A DNA stretch of 64,000 nt from Krasilnikoviella flava (GTDB taxonomy: Bacteria; Actinomycetota; Actinomycetes; Actinomycetales; Cellulomonadaceae): assembly GCF_900167525.1 (NCBI RefSeq), contig NZ_FUZQ01000004.1, positions 368,747-432,746 of the forward strand, read 5' to 3'. The notes below the pieces were generated by a model. That model searched no databases, had not been told where the DNA came from, and was given only the letters and a program-made list of their open reading frames with translations. Position numbers and translations under genes: made by a program. This document shows positions 1 to 9,680 of this stretch, one piece after another. Each line of letters starts with the position of its first letter. Position 1 is the stretch's first letter.

Positions 1-291
1 GGCCTCCTGCAGGCGCAGCGTGTCGGCGTTGATCGTGCCGCCCGGCACCAGCAGCAGGTCCGCGCCGTCGGGGTCGACGGCGTCGTAGGTCGTGTCGGCG
101 GGGACGGGCCGGCCCGGGTCCTTGTCGCCGACGAGCGTGCGGACGTCGCCGGGCTCGTTCGAGGCGACCACCACCTCGGCGCCCGCGGCGCGCAGGTGCT
201 CGAGCGGAACGACCAGCTCGTCCTGCTCGACGCCGTAGCTCGTCACGATCGCCAGGACTCGCTTCCCGGTCAGGTCGGCGGTGTCGGTCAT
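1..291 (-). CDS. DJ-1/PfpI (type 1 glutamine amidotransferase-like) family protein, 3' end outside window
   Basis: The first 97 codons of a minus-strand gene that runs off the left edge. The start is ATG (289-291), with GGAAGGAG about 6 nt upstream. The protein opens with a short polar tail, then a Rossmann-like strand ([16 protein letters not shown]), a second strand ([10 protein letters not shown]) and the third-strand motif DLLLVPGG. This matches the N-terminal half of PfpI/YhbO-type proteins (deglycase, chaperone or protease-like). The nucleophile-elbow Cys would lie beyond the edge, so catalysis cannot be judged. It is divergent from lepA with about 160 bp between them and is probably a stand-alone gene. 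Family is fairly secure; specific function is not. Confidence 0.75.
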   Translation of the reverse strand, partial: MTDTADLTGKRVLAIVTSYGVEQDELVVPLEHLRAAGAEVVVASNEPGDVRTLVGDKDPGRPVPADTTYDAVDPDGADLLLVPGGTINADTLRLQEA

Positions 292-387
292 GTCGGGGCT
301 CCTTCCGTCACGTCGGTCGGTGGGCCCTCGACCGTACGCAGCGGTGCGCGGTGCCCGCACGTGGGACGTGCCCGCGGTACCTCATGG

Positions 388-393
388 GACAAT
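388..393 (+). promoter_or_regulatory. Candidate -10 element for lepA-hemW
   Basis: GACAAT fits the NANNNT -10 pattern repeated at many genes here. It lies 60 nt before the preferred lepA start and has no start codon 6-7 nt downstream, so it would give an mRNA with a leader. No clear -35 is visible. The rest of 292-452 shows nothing else recognisable. Confidence 0.35.
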
Positions 394-452
394 GGCCGGG
401 CCTCGTCACCACCGACGACACCCTTCCAGCGACCCTGACGGAGCGAATCGCG

Positions 453-2326
<1,874 letters not shown>

Positions 2327-2327
<1 letters not shown>

Positions 2328-3613
2328 TGCCCGCGCTGCCTGAGGGCACGGCCGTGCCCGACGACGGCACGCTGCCGTTCGCGCGGGTGGGGTCTGTCGC
2401 CCTTCGACAGGCTCAGGAACCGCGGCCGTTCGGCGTGTACGTGCACGTGCCGTTCTGCTCGGTGCGGTGCGGCTACTGCGACTTCAACACCTACACGGCG
2501 TCCGAGCTGGGCGGCGGGGCGAACCAGGCGGCGTACGCGACGACGGCCCTGCGCGAGGTCGACCTGGCGGCGCGGGTGCTCGACGACGCGGGCCTGGGGT
2601 CGCGACCCGTGTCCACCGTGTTCTTCGGCGGCGGCACGCCCACGATGCTGCCCGCCGCCGACCTGGCACGGATCCTGCGCGGGGTCGACGACGCCTGGGG
2701 CCTGGCTCCCGGCGGCGAGGTCACCACCGAGGCCAACCCGGACTCCGTGACGCCCGAGTCGCTGCGGGTGCTGGCCGACGCCGGGTTCACCCGCGTCTCG
2801 TTCGGGATGCAGTCTGCCGTGCCGCACGTGCTCGCCACGCTGGAGCGCACCCACGACCCGCGGCGGGTGCCCGACGCCGTGGCCTGGGCGCGGGACGCCG
2901 GACTCGACGTCTCGCTCGACCTCATCTACGGCACGCCGGGGGAGTCCCTGGACGACTGGCGGGCTTCGCTGGAGGCGGTGCTGGCCACCGGAGTCGACCA
3001 CGTCTCGGCGTACGCGCTCGTCGTCGAGCCGGGCACCAAGATGCACGCCCAGGTGCGCCGCGGCGAGCTCGCGCTGCCCGACGAGGACGACCAGGCCGCG
3101 AAGTACGAGCTGGCCGACGAACTCCTCACGGAGGCCGGCCTGGGCTGGTACGAGGTGAGCAACTGGGCGCGCGGGCCCGAGCACGCATGCCGGCACAACC
3201 TCGCCTATTGGCGCGGCGACGACTGGTGGGGGATCGGGCCGGGCGCCCACTCCTACGTCGCCGCCCCGTCGGCCGAGCCCGTCGAGGCCGCGCACGCCGA
3301 CCCGGCCGGTGTGCGCTGGTGGAACGTCAAGCACCCCCGCCGGTACGCGACGCTGCTGGAGTCGGGCTCGTCCCCGGGTGCCGGGCGCGAGCTGCTCACG
3401 CCCGCCGAGGCGCAGCTCGAGCGGGTGCTCCTCGGCGTCCGCGTGCGCGAGGGGCTGGAGGTCGACGCCCTCGACCGGTCGCGTCGCGCCGCGGTCGCGG
3501 GGCTGGTCGCGCGCGGTCTGCTCGACGGCGTCGCCGCCGTGCGCGGGCGGGTCGTGCTCACCCGCCAGGGCCGCCTGCTCGCCGACGCCGTCGTCCGGGA
3601 GCTCACCCCCTGA
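2327..3613 (+). CDS. hemW: HemW-like radical SAM heme chaperone (coproporphyrinogen III oxidase-like)
   Basis: Cytoplasmic radical SAM protein thought to bind and deliver heme; actinobacterial members were long annotated as HemN. The start is GTG sharing a base with the lepA stop (TAGTG), so translation is coupled; 428 residues. The [4Fe-4S] motif CSVRCGYC is at about residues 44-51, followed by the glycine-rich FFGGGTPTML SAM site, EANPDSV and the C-terminal HemN domain. The CxxxCxxC lacks the extra cysteine of true HemN oxidases, favouring HemW. An oddity is the N-terminal stretch SVALRQAQEPRP, encoded by a widespread palindromic repeat (2399-2420) lying in frame just before the catalytic core. 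Confidence 0.9.
2399..2420 (+). repeat. Short palindromic repeat inside the hemW reading frame
   Basis: The core CCTTCGACAGGCTCAGG is an imperfect inverted repeat that I recognise as a dispersed intergenic repeat in many bacterial genomes. Here it sits within codons about 25-31 of hemW and adds RQAQEP-type residues without breaking the frame. It is the only copy I found in this window. Confidence 0.6.
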
Positions 3614-3620
3614 GCAGTGA

Positions 3621-3677
3621 CGAGCGTGCCGACGCGTTCCTCAGACGGCCGCGGTGACGAACGCGTCAGCACGCTCG
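3621..3677. terminator. Bidirectional stem-loop terminator between hemW and the DUF4870 gene
   Basis: A 19-bp stem (3621-3639 against 3659-3677, one mismatch) with a 19-nt loop lies between two convergent genes. There is no long T-run on either side. Confidence 0.65.
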
Positions 3678-3696
3678 TGCCGTGGCGCCCCGGTGG

Positions 3697-4194
3697 TCAG
3701 GACAGGAACCGGATGTTGATCGGGTAGCGGTACGGCTCGTGCCGGTTGACCGCCACGGCGGCGAGGATCGCGAACACGATCGACGCGACCCATACCGCGA
3801 ACAGGATGACGAAGCCGACGAGCATCAAGACCGTGATCCAGCCGATCACGTAGCCGATCAGCAGCGTGATCTGGAAGTTCAGCGACTCCTTGGCCTGGTC
3901 GCCCACGTAAGCACTGCGGTCGCGCAGGAACAGCCAGATCAGCAGCGGCGTGAGGAAGCCCAGGAGGCCGAGGGTGAGCAGCGCCAGGACCGGCGGGCCG
4001 AGGTGCGCGACGAGGGCCCACGTGCGCTCGTCGGCCGAGGAGAGGGGCTGCGGCCCGTACCCGTACGGAGGCTGGCCCGGCGGCGGCGCGCCGTACGGGG
4101 GCTGACCCGGGGGCGGCCCACCGTGCGGAGGCTGACCCGGGGGAGGCCCGGCCGGTGGCTGCTGCGGGGGCGGTCCGTACGGCGGCGTGCTCAT
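3697..4194 (-). CDS. DUF4870-type membrane protein with Pro/Gly-rich N-terminus
   Basis: 165 residues. The first ~50 are a low-complexity proline/glycine/glutamine tail (repeats of PPPGQPPYG). DUF4870 follows: three hydrophobic helices (about LVAHLGPPVLALLTLGLLGF, ITLLIGYVIGWITVLMLVGF, FAVWVASIVFAILAAVAV) around the conserved segment YVGDQAKESLNFQ. It is an integral membrane protein of unknown function. ATG 4194 is preferred because GAGGA lies just upstream; an ATG at 4212 would place that SD inside the gene. It is divergent from the equally Pro-rich DUF4282 gene across 126 bp. Confidence 0.82.
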   Translation of the reverse strand: MSTPPYGPPPQQPPAGPPPGQPPHGGPPPGQPPYGAPPPGQPPYGYGPQPLSSADERTWALVAHLGPPVLALLTLGLLGFLTPLLIWLFLRDRSAYVGDQAKESLNFQITLLIGYVIGWITVLMLVGFVILFAVWVASIVFAILAAVAVNRHEPYRYPINIRFLS

Positions 4195-4320
4195 GGGCTC
4201 ATCCTCGCGCATCTGCCGTGGTCACGTGCGGTGGCGGCACCCCCGGCGTGAGGCCAGAGTGGGCGGGGGACGCTCAGACCCCGCCGGGTGCGTCATCCCG
4301 GGACGACGACAGGAGGAACG

Positions 4321-4896
4321 ATGAGCGAGAACACGCCGCAGCAGCCCGGCGAACCGCAGCAGCCCGGGTACCAGCCGCCGCCCGGTCAGCCCGCACAGCC
4401 CGCCCCGCCCGCACAGCCGTACGGGCAGCAGCCGCCCGCGGGCCCGCCGCCGCACGGCGGGCAGCCGCCGTACGGCGACCAGCAGTACGCGCAGCCCCAG
4501 CAGCCGTACGAGGGGCAGATGCCCGACCCGGGCCTGTACCCCGGGTCGGAGTACCCGCCCGACCGGTCGGCGGCGCCGCTCATGCCCGGCGGGCAGGGCA
4601 GCGGGTTCCTCAGCGCCCTCTTCGACTATTCGTTCAGCCGTTACATCACGCCCAGCGTCGTCAAGGTCGTCTACATCATCGTCACGGTGCTCGTCGTGCT
4701 GGTCTGGCTCTCCGGCCTCGTCGCCACGTTCTCCCAGTCCGTCTGGGGCGGGGTCCTCTACCTGGTGTTCGGGTGGATCATCGCGCTCGTGTACCTGGCG
4801 CTCGCCCGCATCATGCTCGAGTTCTTCCTGGCCGTCATCAACGTGTCGGAGAAGGTCAACGCGTACGCGCACCGGGATGGCATCACGACGCGCTGA
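4321..4896 (+). CDS. DUF4282 domain membrane protein with Pro/Gln-rich N-terminus
   Basis: 191 residues from ATG 4321, preceded by a strong AGGAGGA. About 85 residues of Pro/Gln/Tyr-rich low complexity are followed by the DUF4282 region. That region has a characteristic entry (LFDYSFSRYITPSVVKVVY) and two transmembrane helices, ending with the conserved LARIMLEFFLAVINVSEKV. Function is unknown. Its divergent arrangement with another Pro-rich, multi-helix cytosol-facing tail protein suggests the two may act in the same envelope process, but that is inference. It converges with the DUF3097 gene, with only 9 nt between stops. Confidence 0.85.
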   Translation: MSENTPQQPGEPQQPGYQPPPGQPAQPAPPAQPYGQQPPAGPPPHGGQPPYGDQQYAQPQQPYEGQMPDPGLYPGSEYPPDRSAAPLMPGGQGSGFLSALFDYSFSRYITPSVVKVVYIIVTVLVVLVWLSGLVATFSQSVWGGVLYLVFGWIIALVYLALARIMLEFFLAVINVSEKVNAYAHRDGITTR

Positions 4897-4905
4897 TCCC
4901 CGCCG

Positions 4906-5787
4906 TCAGGCGGTGACGAAGTCGATCAGCTCCTCGACCCGGCCCAGCAGGGCCGGGTCGAGGTCGCGGTAGTCGCGCACGGTCCTCAGGATTCGCTGCC
5001 AGGCGCGCCCGACGTCCTCGGTGGACGACGCCGGCCAGCCCAGCTCCCGCAGGATCCCGCGCTTCCACTCGGTTCCGCGCTCGATCGTGGGCCACGACGC
5101 CAGACCCAGGCGCTCCGCCTTCACCGCCTGCCACACGTCCACGTACGGGTGGCCCAGCACCAGGACGGTGCCGCGCGGCACGCGCCGCAGGGCGTCGTCG
5201 GCGAGGCGGCGCTCCTTGGACCCTGGCACCAGGTGGTCCACGAGCACGCCCACCCGCCGCTCGGGCGTCGGCGCGAACTCGTCGAGCGCGTCGGCGAGGT
5301 TGTCCACGCCGTCGAGGAGCTCGACGACGACCCCTTCGACGCGCAGGTCGTCGCCCCACACCTTCTCGACCAGCTCCGCGTCGTGCTTGCCCTCCACCCA
5401 GATGCGTGACCCGCGGGCCACCCGTGCCCGCTCGTCGTGCACGGCCACGGAGCCGGACGCCGTGCGGGTGGGGCGCTCGGGGGCGCGGGTGGTCACGGGC
5501 GCCGTGAGCTCCACGGGCTGCCCGTCCACCCAGAAGCCCGGGCCGAGCGGGAAGGAGCGGGTGCGACCGCGCCGGTCCTCCAGCACCACGAGGTGGATGC
5601 CGCCCGACTTCTCCACGCGCACCACGGCGCCGACCCAGCCCGTGGTCACCTCCTCGACCACGAGGCCGTGGTCGGCCGCGCGCGGTCGGGACACCGGGCG
5701 GCGTCGGTGATGGGCGGAGCCGTCCGGCGCGCCGGGCGCGCGGGAGCCGGCGGAGGACAGGACGTCGGAGCCATAGCGGTCGTGCAC
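4906..5787 (-). CDS. DUF3097 family protein
   Basis: 293 residues from GTG 5787, with no predicted membrane segment. The N-terminal ~60 residues are Arg/His-rich. The body contains a small beta-rich region (EVTTGWVGAVVRVEKSGGIHLVVLEDRRG) and a TOPRIM-like stretch: IWVEGKHDAELVEKVWGDDLR, then GVLVDHLVPGSKE. The EGKHD and DHLVPGSKE motifs resemble the E...DxD pattern of TOPRIM nucleases and primases. The family is found in actinobacteria and has no established function that I know of. A TAGGCT hexamer ends 7 nt before the GTG with no Shine-Dalgarno, so a leaderless mRNA is likely. Confidence 0.85.
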   Translation of the reverse strand: MHDRYGSDVLSSAGSRAPGAPDGSAHHRRRPVSRPRAADHGLVVEEVTTGWVGAVVRVEKSGGIHLVVLEDRRGRTRSFPLGPGFWVDGQPVELTAPVTTRAPERPTRTASGSVAVHDERARVARGSRIWVEGKHDAELVEKVWGDDLRVEGVVVELLDGVDNLADALDEFAPTPERRVGVLVDHLVPGSKERRLADDALRRVPRGTVLVLGHPYVDVWQAVKAERLGLASWPTIERGTEWKRGILRELGWPASSTEDVGRAWQRILRTVRDYRDLDPALLGRVEELIDFVTA

Positions 5788-5794
5788 GGCCGAG

Positions 5795-5800
5795 AGCCTA
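5795..5800 (-). promoter_or_regulatory. -10 element of leaderless DUF3097 promoter
   Basis: TAGGCT on the minus strand, 7 nt before GTG 5787, which puts the likely transcription start on the G of the start codon. Confidence 0.55.
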
Positions 5801-5837
5801 CGGTCGCGACCGCGGGGGAGCGGCCCCGACACGCGAC

Positions 5838-5869
5838 ACGCGCCGTCCGGCCGGGGCCGGACGGCGCGT
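5838..5869. terminator. Perfect hairpin downstream of small gene 5924-6118
   Basis: A 15-bp perfect stem (ACGCGCCGTCCGGCC at 5838-5852 and its complement at 5855-5869) with a 2-nt formal loop. It sits on the 3' side of the minus-strand small gene and upstream of the DUF3097 promoter, so it probably insulates the two. Confidence 0.6.
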
Positions 5870-5923
5870 GGGACGTCGTGGGGGTTGCTGCCTGGTGGGC
5901 GTCGCCTGCTCGCGACCGACCGG

Positions 5924-6118
5924 TCAGGCGTGCCGCGGCCGGTGCAGCGCGGCCGGCGCGGGGCGGCGGCGCGGCGCCACCGGCTCCGGGCTCGCGACAG
6001 CGTCCTGGAGCGCGCGGCGCGAGGCGCGGATCTCGTGCGCCAGACGGCGCAGCGCGACCTCGCGCTCGAGCTCCTCCTGACGGCGCTCGAAGAGCATGTC
6101 GTACACGTGCGGATCCAT
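5924..6118 (-). CDS. Small Arg/Glu-rich protein, unknown function
   Basis: 64 residues from ATG 6118, with AGGAGGA 4-5 nt upstream. The first 38 residues (MDPHVYDMLFERRQEELERE...) are a charged helix likely to form a coiled coil; the rest is Pro/Arg-rich. It resembles the 65-residue product of 9166-9363: both start M-x3-5-Y-D, then F-x-x-R-Q, an acidic/basic helix and an Arg/Pro tail. The two flank the same LuxR-type regulator. I do not recognise the family. A role as a partner or output of that regulator is only a guess from position. Confidence 0.7.
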   Translation of the reverse strand: MDPHVYDMLFERRQEELEREVALRRLAHEIRASRRALQDAVASPEPVAPRRRPAPAALHRPRHA

Positions 6119-6218
6119 GATGTCCTCCTGCCGGGTGTGCTTTCACGCCTAGGGAGGAGGGGGCACGTCGGTCCGTACACGACTGCTCAGGGCATGTGTA
6201 CAGGTGCGTCGGGCGACG

Positions 6219-9158
6219 TCAGGACGGGTCGGACCGCGCGACGACCGCGGCCTCGGTCCGGCTGGACACGCCGAGCTTGCGCAGGATGGCGGACACGTGC
6301 ACCGACGCCGTCTTGCGACTGATGAACAGCCGCTCGGCGATCTGCCCGTTCGTCAGCCCTTCGGCGACGAGGTCGAGCACCTGGCGCTCGCGCTCCGTGA
6401 GCGCGCGGTCCACGGCACGCCCGCCGCCGCGACCGCCCCGGGCGAGGCCGGCGCCGTCGAGCAGCGCCCGTGCCTGGGCGGCGACCAGGCCGCAGCCGAT
6501 CGCGTCCGCCGCCTGTGCCGCGGCGTCGAGCCGCTCCCGGGCCGTGGCGCGGTCGCCCGCGGCCAGCAGCGACGCACCGTCCCGGTACAGGGCGTACGGG
6601 CGCAGGTGCGCGGGGCCGTCCGCCGAGGCGACCGCCTCCCACGACCCGTCCCCGAGCTCGGCGGCGAACAGCGCTGCCCACGTCGGGTAGGTGGGCCACA
6701 CCGTGCACGACGCGAGCGCGTCGCGGTACGGGGCGACGTCCACCGGCCGGCCGGCGGCGCGGGCGCGGTCGAGCACCCGCGCCGCGACGGCGAGCGTGGT
6801 GAGGCGGTAGAAGGGGGACAGCGCCCGCCGGTCGGTCGCGATGGAGATCAGGTCGAGGGCGTCGTCCAGGTCGTCGCGCAGCAGGGCGAGCTCGGCCAGC
6901 GTGCCCGCGACGCGCGCCCGGATCTGCTCCTCCACCCGGCCGAAGCGCAGCCACGTGGCGCGCCGGGCCCGCGCGATGGCCTGCGCCCGGTCGACGTCCC
7001 CGCGCCACATGGTGAGCCAGGTCCATCGCTCGCCCAGGTACACGGCGTAGTCGCTGGGGTCGATGAGCGGCACCGACCGTTCGTACCAGGCCTCGGCGTC
7101 GGGCCACCGTCCGACCTCGATCCAGGCCTCGGCGACGTTCCCCTCGAGCATCGCCCGGGTGGCCCAGCCGGCACCCAGGGAGCGGGCGATCGTCGCGCCC
7201 TGCTCCGCGAGCCGCTCCGCCTCGACGTAGCGGCCCAGCTTGAGCCGGGAGTCGGAGGCGTTCGTGTAGTAGTGGCACTGGGCGCGCCAGTCGTCGCCGG
7301 CCGCCTCGCGGGAGGTGTCGAGCTCGGCGAGGGCGTCCAGGTCCCCGCCGTTGAGGCGGCTCATCGCACGGAGGTTGAGCGCCAGCGAGACGTTCTGCGC
7401 GTCGCCCGCGGCCCGGGCGGCGTCGAGGGCCATCCCGGCGACGGCGACCGCCTCGTCGTCGCGGTGGTCCATCATCGCGTTGCGCGCCTTCAGGCGGAGC
7501 AGCGGCGCCCGTCCCGCGTGGTCCTCCACGGGCAGGAGCGCCAGCGCCTCGTCGAGCAGCCCGTCGGACCCGGCGTCGCCGGCCTTGCCGAGGATGTGCG
7601 CCAGCGTGGACAGCGCCCGGGCCTGTCCGGCCGGGTCGTCGGCCGGCCACTCGTCGACCGCCTCCCTTGCCAGGCCGGCGGCGCGGTCGATCTGTGCGGC
7701 GTCCTGGAGCGCGACGGCCACGTGGCGCAGCAGGGCGGCGTGGTGCAGCCCGACGACCCGCTCCGGCTCCGGCACCAGGTCCCACAGCTCCAGAGCGCGC
7801 TCGCCCACGACGACGGCCGTCGACGTGGAGCCGTCGGCCTCGGCCGTCGTCACGACCTCGACGGCGGAGGCGAGGGCGCGGTCGGGCACGCGGGCCCGCC
7901 ACCAGTGGTCGGCCGCGGCGGCGACGTCCGCGAACGTCCGGCCGGCCTCCTCGAGGGCGCGGGCGCACGCCGCGTGCAGGCGGCGCGCCTCGCCCGGCAG
8001 CAGCTCGTCGTCCACCGCCTCCTGCATGAGCGCGTGCCGGAAGCGGTAGCCGTCGGCGTCGGCCACCAGCACGTGCGCCTCGACCGCCTCCCGGGCGGCG
8101 GACTCGGCGTCGTCGAGGCCGGCGACCCCCAGCATGGCGACGAGCAGCTCGTGCGGGGCGCGCTGGCCCGCGGCGGCGACCGTGCGACAGAACGTGCGCG
8201 CGGCGTCGCTCAGGGACGAGTACCGCAGGAGGAGCAGGTCGCGCAGCGAGTCGGGCATCGCGTCACCGGCGAACTCGGCCAGCTCCTCCGCGTAGAACGG
8301 CACGCCCTGGGCGCGCTCCACGAGCTGCGCGAGGACCGTGCCGGGCACGTCCGGTGCCCGCCCGGTCGTCGCGACGAGCGCCGCGACGAGCCGGGTGGCG
8401 TCGTCGGCGTCCAGGCGGGGCACGTCGACCCGCGTCGCGAGCCGGGAGCGCTCGAGCTCCGCCAGCGTCGTGCGCAGGGGGTGCCGCCGGCCGACGTCGT
8501 CGCTACGGAAGGTGGCGACCACCAGGAGGGTCGTGCGCGGGGCGGACCGGGCCAGGCGTGCGACGACGGTGCGGGTCACGTCGTCCGACCAGTGCAGGTC
8601 CTCGAGGACGACCACGACCGGCCGCGCGACGGCGAGCGCGCACGCCAGGTCGGCGAGCACCTCGGGCAGCCGACCGGTGTCGACGTCGCGGCGCACGTCC
8701 ACGAGCCCGGGCGCCAGGACGCCGAGCGCGTCGGCCGCGGGACCGGCGGCCTCGAGCGTCGCCTCCGGGCCCAGTGCGTCGACCGCGTCCGCGAGCACGC
8801 CCGTCAGCGCGGCGTAGGGGAGCGGGCCGGAGCCGGAGTCGGCGCACTGCCCGTGCAGTACGAGCGGCCCGGCTTCGCCGGCATCGCCGGCGTCCCGGGA
8901 CAGCCCGGCGAGGAACTCGGCCACCAGCCGGGTCTTGCCGATACCCGCCTCCCCGCCGACGACGACCACGCCGCCGGAGCCGGCGCGGGCGTTCGTGAAC
9001 GCCTCGCGCAGGGAGTCCAGCTCGGCGGCGCGGCCGATCAGGGGCGAGGGGGCGGAGAGGGTGGGCACGTCGCCATCGTGCCAGGCGGCGCGCGGCGTCG
9101 CCGCGGCCGCCTGGCCTGCGGGCGCGTCGGTCGGCGAGGCCGGCCGGGTGCTCGTCAT
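6219..9158 (-). CDS. Large ATP-binding LuxR-family (LAL/STAND) transcriptional regulator
   Basis: 979 residues from ATG 9158. The N-terminal AAA/STAND ATPase has Walker A GGEAGIGKT (residues 68-76), Walker B VVVLEDLHWSD and a sensor-like region. About 500 residues of TPR-like helical repeats follow. The C-terminal GerE/LuxR helix-turn-helix begins LTERERQVLDLVAEGLTNGQ and contains ISRKTASVHVSAILRKLGV. This is the domain order of MalT and actinobacterial LAL regulators, which bind DNA when an inducer releases the ATPase. The target is unknown. The start lies 7 nt after the stop of the small gene 9166-9363, so the two are probably cotranscribed. All key motifs are intact. Confidence 0.93.
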   Translation of the reverse strand: MTSTRPASPTDAPAGQAAAATPRAAWHDGDVPTLSAPSPLIGRAAELDSLREAFTNARAGSGGVVVVGGEAGIGKTRLVAEFLAGLSRDAGDAGEAGPLVLHGQCADSGSGPLPYAALTGVLADAVDALGPEATLEAAGPAADALGVLAPGLVDVRRDVDTGRLPEVLADLACALAVARPVVVVLEDLHWSDDVTRTVVARLARSAPRTTLLVVATFRSDDVGRRHPLRTTLAELERSRLATRVDVPRLDADDATRLVAALVATTGRAPDVPGTVLAQLVERAQGVPFYAEELAEFAGDAMPDSLRDLLLLRYSSLSDAARTFCRTVAAAGQRAPHELLVAMLGVAGLDDAESAAREAVEAHVLVADADGYRFRHALMQEAVDDELLPGEARRLHAACARALEEAGRTFADVAAAADHWWRARVPDRALASAVEVVTTAEADGSTSTAVVVGERALELWDLVPEPERVVGLHHAALLRHVAVALQDAAQIDRAAGLAREAVDEWPADDPAGQARALSTLAHILGKAGDAGSDGLLDEALALLPVEDHAGRAPLLRLKARNAMMDHRDDEAVAVAGMALDAARAAGDAQNVSLALNLRAMSRLNGGDLDALAELDTSREAAGDDWRAQCHYYTNASDSRLKLGRYVEAERLAEQGATIARSLGAGWATRAMLEGNVAEAWIEVGRWPDAEAWYERSVPLIDPSDYAVYLGERWTWLTMWRGDVDRAQAIARARRATWLRFGRVEEQIRARVAGTLAELALLRDDLDDALDLISIATDRRALSPFYRLTTLAVAARVLDRARAAGRPVDVAPYRDALASCTVWPTYPTWAALFAAELGDGSWEAVASADGPAHLRPYALYRDGASLLAAGDRATARERLDAAAQAADAIGCGLVAAQARALLDGAGLARGGRGGGRAVDRALTERERQVLDLVAEGLTNGQIAERLFISRKTASVHVSAILRKLGVSSRTEAAVVARSDPS

Positions 9159-9165
9159 CCGGCGG

Positions 9166-9363
9166 TCAGCGCGGCTGGGGCGGGATCAGCCCGGCGGGCA
9201 GCTCCCACGCAGGACGTACCGCCCGCCGGCGCCGCGTCGCCTCCCGACGCCGGGCACGGCGATCGCGCCGCGTCACCTCCGGCGCCTCCGCCTCCCGGCG
9301 CAGCGTCCGCTCCGCGTCCGCCTGGCGGGCGCGGAACTCGTCGTAGTACAGGTACTCGTTCAT
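9166..9363 (-). CDS. Small basic protein cotranscribed with the LAL regulator
   Basis: 65 residues from ATG 9363 (MNEYLYYDEFRARQADAERT...), with AGGAGA about 6 nt upstream. An acidic/aromatic start is followed by an Arg-rich helix (about 20 Arg in the last 45 residues) and the tail PAWELPAGLIPPQP. An upstream in-frame ATG at 9408 is not needed and has no SD. Its layout parallels the 64-residue product of 5924-6118 on the other side of the regulator. It has no recognisable domain; the basic tail could contact nucleic acid. Confidence 0.72.
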   Translation of the reverse strand: MNEYLYYDEFRARQADAERTLRREAEAPEVTRRDRRARRREATRRRRAVRPAWELPAGLIPPQPR

Positions 9364-9417
9364 CACCGGTCTCCTTCTCCGTGGCCAGGTGGCCGCCGGT
9401 GGTTCCACCCTCGGCTC

Positions 9418-9495
9418 CTGAGGTACGGCGGCGGATCGGTCAGGTGCCGGATCTTCGCGCGGCGGGGTACCTCAGACGCCTCCCGGGTACCTCAG
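9418..9495. repeat. TGAGGTAC inverted array upstream of hrcA
   Basis: One forward copy of CTGAGGTAC (9418-9426), a degenerate forward copy 21 nt on (AGGT at 9442), and two exact inverted copies GTACCTCAG at 9467-9475 and 9487-9495, exactly 20 bp apart. The set is roughly symmetric about 9457. It lies in the non-coding gap between a minus-strand small gene and hrcA. The rest of 9364-9594 shows nothing else. Confidence 0.45.
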
Positions 9496-9594
9496 GCGCG
9501 CGACGGCGCGAGGGCGGCGCCAGGACGACGTCGGGGACGAACGCGGCCGACGGCGTGCCGGGCCGGCGTCCGGCGGACCTGTCGGGAGCCCGCG

Positions 9595-9625
9595 TAGGAT
9601 GGCACTCGGGATACGAGAGTGCTAA
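9595..9625 (+). promoter_or_regulatory. hrcA promoter -10 (TAGGAT) and CIRCE operator
   Basis: TAGGAT at 9595-9600 overlaps a CIRCE element at 9599-9625. The left half is ATGGCACTC (7 of 9 to consensus TTAGCACTC), the spacer is 9 nt and the right half GAGTGCTAA is perfect. HrcA binding here would block its own promoter and so control hrcA-dnaJ and the genes behind them. Confidence 0.88.
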
Positions 9626-9680
9626 GAGTGGCGGCGGCCCGGTATCGCACCCAGGACCGCGCCCGAGACGAGGGAGGACC

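Noticed and set aside
351-452. ATG 351 or 384 as the lepA start
   Set aside because: These codons lie before or inside the likely -10 element, have no SD and would add residues not seen in LepA.
6175-6201. GTACAC-N15-GTGTAC inverted repeat between the LAL gene and the small gene
   Set aside because: The arms are only 6 bp with a long spacer. It could be an operator but chance is a sufficient explanation.
6204-9680. Plus-strand open frame running into hrcA
   Set aside because: It is antisense to the LAL regulator and only joins hrcA by chance absence of stops. hrcA has its own SD and CIRCE promoter.
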